This document shows, in pieces, positions 11,549 through 19,895 of a stretch of 64,000 nucleotides of DNA (positions within the stretch are counted from its first letter, which is position 1; the number at the start of each line of letters is the position of its first letter). This stretch comes from Methylobacterium sp. 17Sr1-1 (GTDB lineage: Bacteria > Pseudomonadota > Alphaproteobacteria > Rhizobiales > Beijerinckiaceae), in NCBI RefSeq assembly GCF_003173775.1, contig NZ_CP029552.1, positions 3,706,001-3,770,000 of the forward strand, given 5' to 3'. A program made the translations under genes and the position numbers. The notes beneath the pieces are model-generated. The model worked only from the letters and a program-made list of their open reading frames with translations. It was not told the origin of the DNA and ran no database searches.

Positions 11549-12487
11549 ATGAGCTGGCACAGTGCCGACGACCCGGTCCCGGGCGACCGCTTCAGCTGCG
11601 ACGCGATCCAGACCCTGATCGTGCCGCGCTCGCGCGATCTCGGCTCGTTCGCGGTGCGGCGGGCTTTGCCCTCGACCCAGTGCCGGATGGTCGGGCCCTT
11701 CATCTTCTTCGACCAGATGGGCCCGTCGGAGTTCCTGCTCGGCCAGGGCATGGACGTGCGGCCCCACCCGCATATCGGGCTGTCCACCGTCACCTACCTG
11801 TTCGACGGCGAGATCATGCACCGCGACAGCCTCGGCACCGAGCTGCCGATCCGGCCGGGCGAGCTGAACTGGATGACGGCGGGGCGCGGCATCACCCATT
11901 CGGAGCGCACCGGCAGCGCCCTGCGGCAGACCGGCTCGCGGCTGTTCGGCCTCCAGAGCTGGGTCGCCCTGTCGGCGCGGGACGAGGAGACCGCCCCGGC
12001 CTTCGAGCATTACGACGCCGCCGCGCTGCCGATCGTCTCAGCTGAGGGCAAGACCGTCCGGCTGATCGCCGGCGAGGCCTACGGCGCGCGCTCACCCGTG
12101 CGGACCTCGACACCGATGGTCTATGCCGACGTGGCGCTCCAGGCCGGCGCCGTCCTGCCCCTCGATCCCGATTACGACGAGCGGGCGATCTACACGGTGT
12201 CGGGGGCGATCGAGATCGCCGGTGACGGCTTCGGTCCCGGCCAGCTCCTGGTCTTCCGCCCCGGCGACCGGATCAGCGTGCGGGCGACCGAGGATTCGCG
12301 CTTCATGGTGCTGGGCGGCGAGCCGATGGACGGACCGCGGCACCTGTGGTGGAACTTCGTCTCCTCGCGGCCCGAGCGGATCGCCCAGGCCAAGGAGGAT
12401 TGGCGCCAGGGCCGGTTCGACACGGTGCCGAACGACGCCGAGTTCATCCCCCTGCCCGAGGATCCGCCGCCGGTGCGCTATCCATGA
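11549..12487 (+). CDS. Pirin family protein
   Basis: Pirins are bicupin metalloproteins; several act as quercetinases and others as redox-linked regulators. The 312-residue protein has the N-cupin metal ligands in [29 protein letters not shown] and the conserved [16 protein letters not shown]. The C-terminal part [18 protein letters not shown] is the conserved pirin end. Two in-frame ATGs lie two codons apart (11543 and 11549). The second has the GAGGAGG at 11536-11542 at ideal distance and was chosen. No partner gene is adjacent. Confidence 0.93.
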   Translation: MSWHSADDPVPGDRFSCDAIQTLIVPRSRDLGSFAVRRALPSTQCRMVGPFIFFDQMGPSEFLLGQGMDVRPHPHIGLSTVTYLFDGEIMHRDSLGTELPIRPGELNWMTAGRGITHSERTGSALRQTGSRLFGLQSWVALSARDEETAPAFEHYDAAALPIVSAEGKTVRLIAGEAYGARSPVRTSTPMVYADVALQAGAVLPLDPDYDERAIYTVSGAIEIAGDGFGPGQLLVFRPGDRISVRATEDSRFMVLGGEPMDGPRHLWWNFVSSRPERIAQAKEDWRQGRFDTVPNDAEFIPLPEDPPPVRYP

Positions 12488-12940
12488 GCGGGCGTCGGGG
12501 CCCGGCGATCCCGGGCCCCGGCGTCCGGATCCAGGCGGACACCGCCTCGCCTGGCGGGCCCGATCGGTCCCGCGCCGTCCGCCTCGACATGACGAGGCAG
12601 CGCCGTCAGCGTCGAGCCTGAGACGAGGAGCGACCAGGGCAGGGCGGTCGCCGCGCGGCGGCGAAGATCAACGCCCCGGCGTCGCCAGCACATCGTCCGC
12701 GATGATACCAGATCCTTGCGCTCCAACTCTCGACGATCTGGTGCGGCACCTCAGGAGCCGAGGCCGGCGCAGCCCGCAAGCCATAACAATTTTACTCACC
12801 TCGATGCGCGACCGCACGCACATCGAGAGCCGATGAAAGTTCAGGTGGAGGCGGTCAGTTAGCGAAATCATAACATGTCGCGGCGATACTGGAACAATGA
12901 ACGATGCCGCGGGGCAGGAGCCCAGCTTGGAGCCCAGCTC
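12488..12940. other. Intergenic region with GC hairpin
   Basis: A hairpin with arms GGGGCCCGG (12497-12505) and CCGGGCCCC (12511-12519) follows the pirin stop and may end its transcript, although no T run follows. The part from about 12780 to 12880 is markedly richer in A and T and probably holds the promoter of the TRAP-type binding protein gene. I see no gene here. Confidence 0.5.
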
Positions 12941-14086
12941 ATGGCCGAGCCACCCATCACGAGGCGCGCGGGATCGACGCGCCCGACCGGCCACCGGTCC
13001 CGGCGGCGGGGACGGGTGGCGGCGTGCCTGACGGCCCTGGCCGCGGCGCCGGTCATGGGCCTGATCCTGGGACTGATCCTGGGCCTGCCCGCGTCCGGGG
13101 CCCTGGCCGGCGAGCCGGTGCGGCTGACGGTGGTCGGGGGCCTTGCCGGCGTCAGCCAGTACCGGCAGCTCGAGCAGCCGTTCTGGCAGACCGAGATCGG
13201 CGAGCGCACGGGCGGCCGCCTGACGGTGAGCATCCGCCCGTTCAACGAGAGCGGCCTGCGCGGCGAGGACATGCTCCAGCTGATGCGGCTCGGCGTCGTG
13301 CCGTTCGGCACGGCGCTCCTCGCCGTGGCGGCCGGCGACGAGCCCGAGCTCAACGCCGTCGACCTGCCGGCGCTCAACCCCGACATGACGGCCCTGCGGC
13401 AGAATGTCGGGCATTACCGCGAGCACCTGCGCGCGGTGCTGCGCGAGCGCTACGGCATCGAGCTCCTCGGCATCTACGCCTATCCGGCGCAGGTCCTGTT
13501 CTGCACCCGCAAGTTCGAGGGTCTCGCCGACCTGGCGGGCCGGCGCATCCGGACCTCGTCGGTGGGCCAGTCCGAGCTGATGGCCGCCCTCGGCGCGATG
13601 CCGGTCATCATCCCGTTCGCCGAGACGGTGGCGGCGCTCCGCGACGGCGTCGCCGATTGCGCGATCACCGGGACGCTGAGCGGCTACGAGATCGGCCTCT
13701 CGGGCGTCGCGACCCACGTCCACGCCATGGCGATCAGCTGGGGCATGTCGTTCTTCGGCGCCAACATCGCGGCGTGGCGGGCGCTCCCGGCGGACCTGCG
13801 CGACGAGGTGCGCCGGGGCGTGGCCGACCTGGAGCAGCGCATCTGGAAGCAGGCGGAGGACGACACCGCGCGCGGCCTGGCCTGCGCCACCCAGACGGCC
13901 TGCCCGGGGGCGCCGCGCAAGGCGATGACGCTCGTGCCGCTCTCCCCGCGCGACGCCGAGCGCCGCCAGCGCCTCCTCACCGAGACGGTGCTGCCGCGCT
14001 GGATCGAGCGCTGCGGCGAGGCCTGCGTCGGCATCTGGAACGAGACGCTGAAGCCCGCGCTCGGGGTCACGGCGAAGGCGGAGTAG
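12941..14086 (+). CDS. TRAP-type solute-binding protein (DctP family), orphan
   Basis: The protein is 381 residues. A basic N-terminus (RRAGSTRPTGHRSRRRGR) precedes a hydrophobic stretch (residues about 28-55) ending in ASGALAGE, a long Sec-type signal or anchor. The mature part follows the DctP/TAXI pattern: RLTVSIRPFNESGLRGEDMLQLMRLGVV near the start, then EGLADLAGRRIRTSS and ALRDGVADCAITGTLSGYEIGLSGVATH. DctP proteins deliver organic acids to a TRAP permease, but no permease subunit lies nearby. Instead a membrane GGDEF-EAL gene follows after 30 bases. I infer that it hands a ligand signal to that sensor. The start at 12941 was preferred to 12875 because a TTGGAG lies eight bases ahead. 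Confidence 0.8.
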   Translation: MAEPPITRRAGSTRPTGHRSRRRGRVAACLTALAAAPVMGLILGLILGLPASGALAGEPVRLTVVGGLAGVSQYRQLEQPFWQTEIGERTGGRLTVSIRPFNESGLRGEDMLQLMRLGVVPFGTALLAVAAGDEPELNAVDLPALNPDMTALRQNVGHYREHLRAVLRERYGIELLGIYAYPAQVLFCTRKFEGLADLAGRRIRTSSVGQSELMAALGAMPVIIPFAETVAALRDGVADCAITGTLSGYEIGLSGVATHVHAMAISWGMSFFGANIAAWRALPADLRDEVRRGVADLEQRIWKQAEDDTARGLACATQTACPGAPRKAMTLVPLSPRDAERRQRLLTETVLPRWIERCGEACVGIWNETLKPALGVTAKAE

Positions 14087-14116
14087 GGCGGTGGTTCGGA
14101 CGGCGGTTGGCGACTG

Positions 14117-16852
14117 ATGATGTGGCGCAGAATCAAGCTGGCGATCGCCGCCGGAACGAGCCTCATCCTGCTGCTGCTGGCGGCCGGCACCGCACTGCTG
14201 CTGCACAATGCCGACCGGACCGCCCGGCAGGCGGCGCGGGCCGGCCTCGAGCGCGCGGCCCAGGCGGTCGAGGCGGCGTTCAACCGCCAGGTGCTGCAGG
14301 TCGACGGGGCGCTTGCCAGCCTGCCCGCCCTCTTCGCCGGCCTGGGCCCCGGCGCCGCGATCACGCCGGCTGCCGCGGCCCAGCTCCTGCGCGGCCTGAA
14401 CTTCCAGACCCTCGCGTTCCGCGACCTCTACCTCGTCCGGGCCGACGGGACGGTCTGGGCGGCGACCCGGCAGCGGGGGGCCGGCCGGCCGCTCCCGTTC
14501 GGCATGGCCGAGTTCAACCAGACCCGGACGACCGGATCGAGCGCGATCTTCGGCCCGGTGCGCAACCCGGTCACGGGCGACTGGTCGCTCTATGTCGGGC
14601 GCCTGACCGAGCTGCCGCAGGCCGGCGAGATCCTCGCCGTCGCGGAGGTGCCGCTGCCGGTCCTCACCCGGGGCCTCGCCGAGACCGGTCTCCAGCCGGG
14701 CTTCCGCGTGGCGCTGCAGCGCCGGGGCGGCCAGCTGATCGCCAGCCTGCCCCACGACGAGGTGAATATGGGCCGGGTGCAGGCCCTGAGCCTCGACGGC
14801 CTGCGGGCCGACGGGCGCACCTTCGACCTGCCCGGAACCGGCGGATCCGACCCGTCCTTCGCGGTCGTCCGGCCGACCTTGTACGGCACCATCTTCGTCG
14901 GGCTCACCGTCCCGCAGGACGTCGCCCTGGCGGACGGGCGCCGCGACAGCGTGCGGCTGCTGGCCACGACGGGCGCCGGGGCGGTCCTGATCACCGCCTT
15001 CGCGGTGGCGCTCCTCGTCGCCTTGCGCGGGCGCGAGCGCCTCGACGCCGAGCGCACCCGCGCCAGCATGGTCCTGACGAACGCGATCGAGGCGATGTCG
15101 GACGGCTTCGTCATGTGGGACGAGAACGACCGCCTCGTGACGTGGAACCAGCGCTACTGCGACCTCTACGCCCCGAGCGCGCCCTTCATCGTCAAGGGCG
15201 CGCGCTTCGAGGACGTCATCCGCCGGGGTGCCGAGGTCGGGCAGTACCCGCAGGCGGAGGGGCGCATCGACGAGTTCGTGCGCGAGACGGTGGCCTGGCA
15301 CCGCGCCTGCAGCGGCACGGTCGAGCGCCAGCTCCCCGGCGGGCAGTGGCTGCTGATCACCGAGCGCCGCACCGCCGACGGCTGCACCGTCGGCATCCGC
15401 ACCGACATCACGGCGATGCGGCACGCCCTCGCCGACCTCGCCGCCGCCAACCAGCGCGCCAACGAGGCCGCCGAGGAGGCGATGCGGCAGAACGCGATCC
15501 TGAGCGAGCGCGAGAGCCGGATCCGCTTCCTGGCCCACCACGATCCCCTGACCCGGCTGCCGAACCGCGTGCTGTTCCGCAGCGAGCTCGAGGCGGCCCT
15601 GCGGCCGGCCTCGGGGGCGGACGGCGTCGCGGTCCTGTACCTCGACCTCGACCGCTTCAAGGACGTCAACGACACGCTGGGACACCCGGCCGGCGACGAG
15701 CTCCTGCGCCTGGTGGCGGAGCGCCTGCGGGCCTGCACCGGCCACCGCAGGATCGTGGCCCGGCTCGGCGGCGACGAGTTCGCGCTGATCTGCGCCTCGC
15801 CCGACCTGCCGGCCGAGGCGGAGGCGCTGAGCCGGCACCTCATCGCCGAGATGCGCCGGCCCTTCGACGTGTTCGGCCACGCGGTCGTCACCGGCGCGAG
15901 CGTCGGCATCGCGGTCGCGGCCGCGGGCGACCTCGATGGCGACACGCTGCTCAAGCACGCCGATCTCGCGCTCTACCAGGCGAAGGCCGCCGGCCGCGGC
16001 ACCGCCTGCCTCTTCGCGGAGGATATGGGCGCGCGGCTGCGCGAGCGGCTCGAGATCGAGGCCGACCTGCGGGTTGCGCTCGCGAGCCACCAGCTCGAAC
16101 TGGCCTACCAGCCGATCTACGACATCGCGGCGGATGCCCTGTGCGGCTACGAGGCGCTGCTGCGCTGGCACCATCCGGAGCGCGGGGCGGTGAGCCCGGC
16201 CTTGTTCGTGCCGATCGCCGAGGAGACCGGGCTGATCGTCGAGATCGGCGCCTGGGTCCTGCGCCGGGCCTGCGCCGATTTCGCCGTGCTGCCCCGGGGT
16301 CTGAGAATCGCCGTCAACCTCTCGCCGCTGCAGCTCGCCAGCGCCACCATCGTCGCCGACGTCACCGGCATCCTCGCCGAGACCGGCCTCGACCCGCAGC
16401 GGCTGGAGCTCGAGATCACCGAGACGGCCCTGTTCACCAAGGGATACGAGAACAAGAAATCGCTCGAGGGGCTGCGCGCGCTCGGGGTGCGGATCGTGCT
16501 CGACGATTTCGGCACCGGCTACTCGTCGCTGAGCCACCTGCACCATTTCCCGCTCGACAAGATCAAGATCGACCGCTCCTTCGTCCAGGACATGCCCGAG
16601 CGGGCCGACAGCGCGGCGATCGTCAAGGCGCTGGCCGGCCTCGCGACCGAGCTCGGTATGTGCACCACGGCGGAGGGCGTCGAGACCGCCCGACAGCTCG
16701 CCCTGGTGCGCGAGGCCGGCTGCACGCAGGTCCAGGGCTACCTGCTAGGACGGCCCCAGCCGATCCTGCGGGTGCTGGAGGCCGTGGCGGCGTCCGGGAT
16801 CTCGGGGAACTCGGCCTCCGGCCCAGTGGCGGGTATCCGGGCCGCGAGCTGA
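14117..16852 (+). CDS. Membrane sensor GGDEF-EAL protein (c-di-GMP turnover)
   Basis: The 911-residue protein has an N-terminal membrane helix (IKLAIAAGTSLILLLLAAGTALLL), a periplasmic Cache-like region to about 285, and a second helix (ATTGAGAVLITAFAVALLVAL). A PAS-like domain follows (AIEAMSDGFVMWDENDRLVTWNQRYCDLY). Next is a GGDEF cyclase domain with intact LGGDEFALI but no RxxD inhibitory site in the usual place. The C-terminal EAL phosphodiesterase domain keeps GYEALLRWHHPE, ITETALFT and LDDFGTGYSSL. Both catalytic domains therefore look competent. It follows the orphan binding-protein gene by 30 bases and is probably cotranscribed. The periplasmic domain is the likely docking site for that protein. 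Confidence 0.92.
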   Translation: MMWRRIKLAIAAGTSLILLLLAAGTALLLHNADRTARQAARAGLERAAQAVEAAFNRQVLQVDGALASLPALFAGLGPGAAITPAAAAQLLRGLNFQTLAFRDLYLVRADGTVWAATRQRGAGRPLPFGMAEFNQTRTTGSSAIFGPVRNPVTGDWSLYVGRLTELPQAGEILAVAEVPLPVLTRGLAETGLQPGFRVALQRRGGQLIASLPHDEVNMGRVQALSLDGLRADGRTFDLPGTGGSDPSFAVVRPTLYGTIFVGLTVPQDVALADGRRDSVRLLATTGAGAVLITAFAVALLVALRGRERLDAERTRASMVLTNAIEAMSDGFVMWDENDRLVTWNQRYCDLYAPSAPFIVKGARFEDVIRRGAEVGQYPQAEGRIDEFVRETVAWHRACSGTVERQLPGGQWLLITERRTADGCTVGIRTDITAMRHALADLAAANQRANEAAEEAMRQNAILSERESRIRFLAHHDPLTRLPNRVLFRSELEAALRPASGADGVAVLYLDLDRFKDVNDTLGHPAGDELLRLVAERLRACTGHRRIVARLGGDEFALICASPDLPAEAEALSRHLIAEMRRPFDVFGHAVVTGASVGIAVAAAGDLDGDTLLKHADLALYQAKAAGRGTACLFAEDMGARLRERLEIEADLRVALASHQLELAYQPIYDIAADALCGYEALLRWHHPERGAVSPALFVPIAEETGLIVEIGAWVLRRACADFAVLPRGLRIAVNLSPLQLASATIVADVTGILAETGLDPQRLELEITETALFTKGYENKKSLEGLRALGVRIVLDDFGTGYSSLSHLHHFPLDKIKIDRSFVQDMPERADSAAIVKALAGLATELGMCTTAEGVETARQLALVREAGCTQVQGYLLGRPQPILRVLEAVAASGISGNSASGPVAGIRAAS

Positions 16853-16909
16853 AACCCCGCTGTCCCGGGGCACGGTTGATGGCAGACCGCGGAGTTGCCA
16901 CCCTGCATG

Positions 16910-17043
16910 TCATTCCGGGGCCGCGCAGCGGAGCCCGGAATCCAGACGCTCAGGTGGGATCGGATAGAGCGGCACGCATCCCGCCTTTTTCTCATCCATC
17001 GGCGGTTCTGGATTCCGGGCTCCGCTACGCGGCCCCGGAATGA
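16910..17043. repeat. 37-nt inverted repeat pair between convergent genes
   Basis: The arms at 16910-16946 and 17007-17043 are reverse complements with one mismatch; each begins or ends with TCATTCCGGGGCCGCG. The 60 bases between them hold no gene. The pair sits between two convergent genes, so it may fold as a two-way terminator or be a REP-type mobile repeat. Confidence 0.85.
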
Positions 17044-17085
17044 CGCGGAGGATGATATGTCTTTAGAGACCAATCAAACATGATC

Positions 17086-18282
17086 TCAGGCACCGCTCGC
17101 CTGGGGCAGGGCGCCCGGGCCGGCGGCCCGGCGCGGCTCGGCCGCGAGGGCGAGGAGGCCTGCGAGCGCGAGCGCTCCGGCGGCGAGGAAGCTCGGCAGC
17201 ACGAAGCTGCCCGTGAGATCGGCCAGCGCTCCGGCGATCGTCGGCGCGATGATCGAGCCGAGGCCGAACGAGGCGGTCATGACCGCGACGACCTGGCGCC
17301 GGCGGGCCCCGGCGAGGGACCGGGCGGCCATGATCCCGAGCGCCGTGATCGGCACGAAGGTCCCGCCGAGGAGCGCCGCCGCCACGACCGCGCCGCCGAC
17401 GCCGGTCGCCACGACGCTGCCGACGACGCCGACGGCCTCGGCGGCGAGCGCGAGGCTCAGCGTCGGCACCACGCCGATCCGGCGGCTCAGCCAGGTCCAC
17501 GACGCCACCGAGGGAACCGCCGACACGCCGACGACGAGCCAGATCACCGATTCGAAGGGGCGGAGGTCGGGCATGCCCCGGACGATCGTGACCAGGAAGG
17601 TCGCGGTGGTGACGTAGCCGAGGCCGAAGAGGAAGTAGGAGGCGAGGAGCGCGGCGAGCGGCCGGTCGAGGGCGAGCCCGCCCCGCTCCGCGGCCGGGGC
17701 GGCGGCGCGGGCATCCGGCGGCACGAGCGCGCCGACCACCGGGGTGGCGAGGAGGGCGGTCAGCCCGACCGCCAGCCAGGCGCCGCGCCAGTCGGCGCCG
17801 AGCGCCCCGGCCGCGTTCACCAGGAGCGCCGAGAGGACGATGCCGGCCCCGATCCCGGCGAAATGCAGCGAGGACAGCCCGGACCGCCCCATCGCGGCGA
17901 GCCGGTCGAGGATCACCGTCGAGGCGAAGACGAGCACGAAGGCGCTCGCCACGCCGCCGGCGAACCGGAGCGCCAGGAAGGTCGGAACGTCGCCTGCGGC
18001 CGCCATCAGGATCGTGCTCACGGCGCTCGCCGCCAGGGACGCGACGAACCAGCGCCGCGGCGAGCCGCGTAAGGCCGGCAGCGCCGCCCCGAGCGCGCCG
18101 ACGAGGTAGCCGAGCAGGTTCGCCGAGGCCAGGAGGCCCCCTTGCGCCTTGGTCAGCGCGAGGTCGGCGGCCATCGCCGGCAGGATCGGCGTGTAGGAGA
18201 AGCGGCCGATCCCCATCGCGACCGCGAGGGCGATGAGCCCTCCCACGGCGAGGCGAAGGGGGTGGATCGTCTGAGCCGGCAT
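17086..18282 (-). CDS. MFS transporter, YbfB/YjiJ type
   Basis: This 398-residue protein has twelve hydrophobic segments and fits the major facilitator superfamily. The opening AVGGLIALAVAMGIGRFSYTPILPAM, with GRFxYTPILP, is typical of the YbfB/YjiJ group. LLASANLLGYLVGALGA follows it. Substrates of this group are not well known, and sugar or drug efflux has been suggested for relatives. It is transcribed alone, convergent with the GGDEF-EAL gene. About 120 bases separate it from the 3' end of dapD upstream. Confidence 0.85.
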   Translation of the reverse strand: MPAQTIHPLRLAVGGLIALAVAMGIGRFSYTPILPAMAADLALTKAQGGLLASANLLGYLVGALGAALPALRGSPRRWFVASLAASAVSTILMAAAGDVPTFLALRFAGGVASAFVLVFASTVILDRLAAMGRSGLSSLHFAGIGAGIVLSALLVNAAGALGADWRGAWLAVGLTALLATPVVGALVPPDARAAAPAAERGGLALDRPLAALLASYFLFGLGYVTTATFLVTIVRGMPDLRPFESVIWLVVGVSAVPSVASWTWLSRRIGVVPTLSLALAAEAVGVVGSVVATGVGGAVVAAALLGGTFVPITALGIMAARSLAGARRRQVVAVMTASFGLGSIIAPTIAGALADLTGSFVLPSFLAAGALALAGLLALAAEPRRAAGPGALPQASGA

Positions 18283-18334
18283 GCGAGAGCCCCGTCCTCG
18301 AAGAGGACCCGCAGGGCTGCGGATCCGATCATCG

Positions 18335-18400
18335 CGGCCGGGCCCCGGCGACGGGGCCCGGCATCGCGACCGGACCCCGGTGCCGGGGCCCGGTCGCCGC
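18335..18400 (-). terminator. Tandem GC hairpins after dapD
   Basis: Two strong palindromes follow the dapD stop: one with arms GCGACCGGGCCCCGG/CCGGGGTCCGGTCGC and one with arms GCCGGGCCCCG/CGGGGCCCGGC. Neither ends in a clear T run. They probably slow or stop transcription from dapD into the MFS gene. Confidence 0.5.
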
Positions 18401-18402
18401 GA

Positions 18403-19269
18403 TCACGCCCGGAACAGGTCGTTCACGCAGGCCTTGGCGCGGGTCTTGGCGTCGACGCGCTTGACGATCACGGCGCAGTGCAGGAGCGGGCCCGGCGAGC
18501 CGTCGGCCAGCGGCTGGCCCGGCAGCGAGCCCGGCACCACCACGGAATAGGGCGGCACCGCGCCGCGAAACACCTCGCCGGTCGCCCGGTCGATGATCTT
18601 GGTCGAGGCGGACAGGATGGTGCCGGCGCCGATCACCGAGCCCTCGCCGACGATCATCCCCTCGACGACGCTGCACTGCGCGCCGACGAAGCAATCGTCC
18701 TCGATGACGACCGGGCGCACCTGGCGCGGCTCGATCACCCCGCCGAGGACGACGCCGGCCGAGATGTGGACGTTGCGGCCGACCTGGGCGCAGGAGCCGA
18801 CGGTGGCCCAGGAGTCGATCATCGTGCCCTCGTCGACGCGCGCCCCCCAGCTGACGAAGCTCGGCAGCAGCACGACCTTGCGGGCGACGTGCGCGCTGTA
18901 GCGCACGAAGCAGCCCGGCAGGGCCCGGAAGGCGGCGGCCCGGAACTGCGCCTCGCCCCAGCCGGCGAACTTCGAGTGCTCCTTGTCCCACCAGCAGGCC
19001 GCCCCGGGGCCGCCCTCGACGAGCGAGTAGTCGCCGATATGGGATGCGACCATCAGGGCGTTGATCAGCCACTCGTTGACGCGCCAGGTGCCGTCGACCT
19101 TCTCGGCGACGCGCAGGGTGCCGTCGTCGAGCCGGGCCATCGCCTCGGTCACCGCCGCGCGGACCGGCCCTTCCATGCCGATATACAGCTGCTCGGGATG
19201 CGCCCATGCATCGTTGATGATCTGGGCGAGATCGACGGCGTCCTGGTTGTTGACGAGATGCATGGTCAT
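18403..19269 (-). CDS. dapD: 2,3,4,5-tetrahydropyridine-2,6-dicarboxylate N-succinyltransferase
   Basis: DapD transfers succinyl from succinyl-CoA to tetrahydrodipicolinate in lysine and diaminopimelate synthesis. The 288-residue protein contains WRVNEWLINALMVA in the N-terminal domain. The left-handed beta-helix of hexapeptide repeats follows (VDEGTMIDSWATVGSCAQVGRNVHISAGVVLGGVIEP, IEDDCFVGAQCSVVEGMIVGEGSVIGAG). A C-terminal lid (PPYSVVVPGSLP) completes it. An ATG two codons downstream (19263) is an equal choice for the start. It stands alone here. Confidence 0.96.
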   Translation of the reverse strand: MTMHLVNNQDAVDLAQIINDAWAHPEQLYIGMEGPVRAAVTEAMARLDDGTLRVAEKVDGTWRVNEWLINALMVASHIGDYSLVEGGPGAACWWDKEHSKFAGWGEAQFRAAAFRALPGCFVRYSAHVARKVVLLPSFVSWGARVDEGTMIDSWATVGSCAQVGRNVHISAGVVLGGVIEPRQVRPVVIEDDCFVGAQCSVVEGMIVGEGSVIGAGTILSASTKIIDRATGEVFRGAVPPYSVVVPGSLPGQPLADGSPGPLLHCAVIVKRVDAKTRAKACVNDLFRA

Positions 19270-19876
19270 GGCGGCGGCCCCTGGATCGTTACTAAATTCC
19301 TAACATCGGTGTACGCATTCGTCATGACAGCGACGGGGCCGGGGGCGGCAAATTCTGCCGATTTGGATCCGTTCTTTAAAGGTTGGTTAACGATGCGGGT
19401 GGGGAGGGGCGTTGGACGCTCGCAATGCGGCTGGCTCGAAGCACGCCAGTCCGCGTGACGCGGCCGCGGAGCCGTACCTCCCGGGTCTGCACACGGTGCG
19501 GCGACGGGTGCGGAGCGCGAGGCGGAAGCTCAGGTCTGGTCCCGGCTCGATCGCTGCCATCGTGGGCATGAGACGGGAATCGCAAGCCGGAGGCCCGGCC
19601 GCCAAGGGGCTGGCGGCAGGGTGGTCGGGGGACAGGAACAGGCGCGGGACGTCTCCTCTCCCCGCGGATGCAGGGCTGTCCGGGGAACGGAGAAGGCGCG
19701 GGCTTTCCCCTCTCCCCGCGGGCGGGGAGAGGGCTGTGTCTCCGTTCAGGAGACGCAGCAAGCGGCGGCAAAGCCGGAGCGAGGGTGAGGGGGTGTGTCC
19801 GGAGGAGCTTTACCCGTCGAGACCCCCTCACCCTCGCCCTGCGGGCTCCCTTCACCCACGACAAGGCGGGTGAAGG
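19270..19876. other. Repeat-rich intergenic region upstream of dapD
   Basis: The first 110 bases, next to dapD, are relatively AT-rich and should hold its promoter. From about 19640 the DNA is built of short GC palindromes and degenerate repeat pieces, including a complete 24-nt palindrome. The open frames that cross it have repeat-like composition and no family similarity, so I call no gene. Confidence 0.6.
19709..19732. repeat. 24-nt palindromic repeat, copy 1
   Basis: Arms CCTCTCCCCG and CGGGGAGAGG flank the four bases CGGG. The same 24-nt unit is found at 46165-46188, and in reverse orientation as the site split by the insertion sequence at 19896. Confidence 0.85.
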
Positions 19877-19886
19877 CCTCTCCCCG

Positions 19887-19895
19887 CCCGCGGGG
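19887..19895. repeat. Target-site duplication, left copy
   Basis: CCCGCGGGG directly borders the left end of the IS4-family element. The same nine bases border the right end at 21312-21320. Confidence 0.85.

Noticed and set aside
12668..16546. A very long open frame (over 1200 codons) on the minus strand opposite the binding-protein and GGDEF-EAL genes.
   Set aside because: Its translation is a low-complexity Arg/Ala/Gly/Leu mix with no domain, and it lies antisense to two genes with clear motifs. It is an effect of high GC.
16910..17043. The 37-nt inverted pair considered as ends of an insertion sequence.
   Set aside because: Only 60 bases lie between the arms, with no coding frame and no target duplication.
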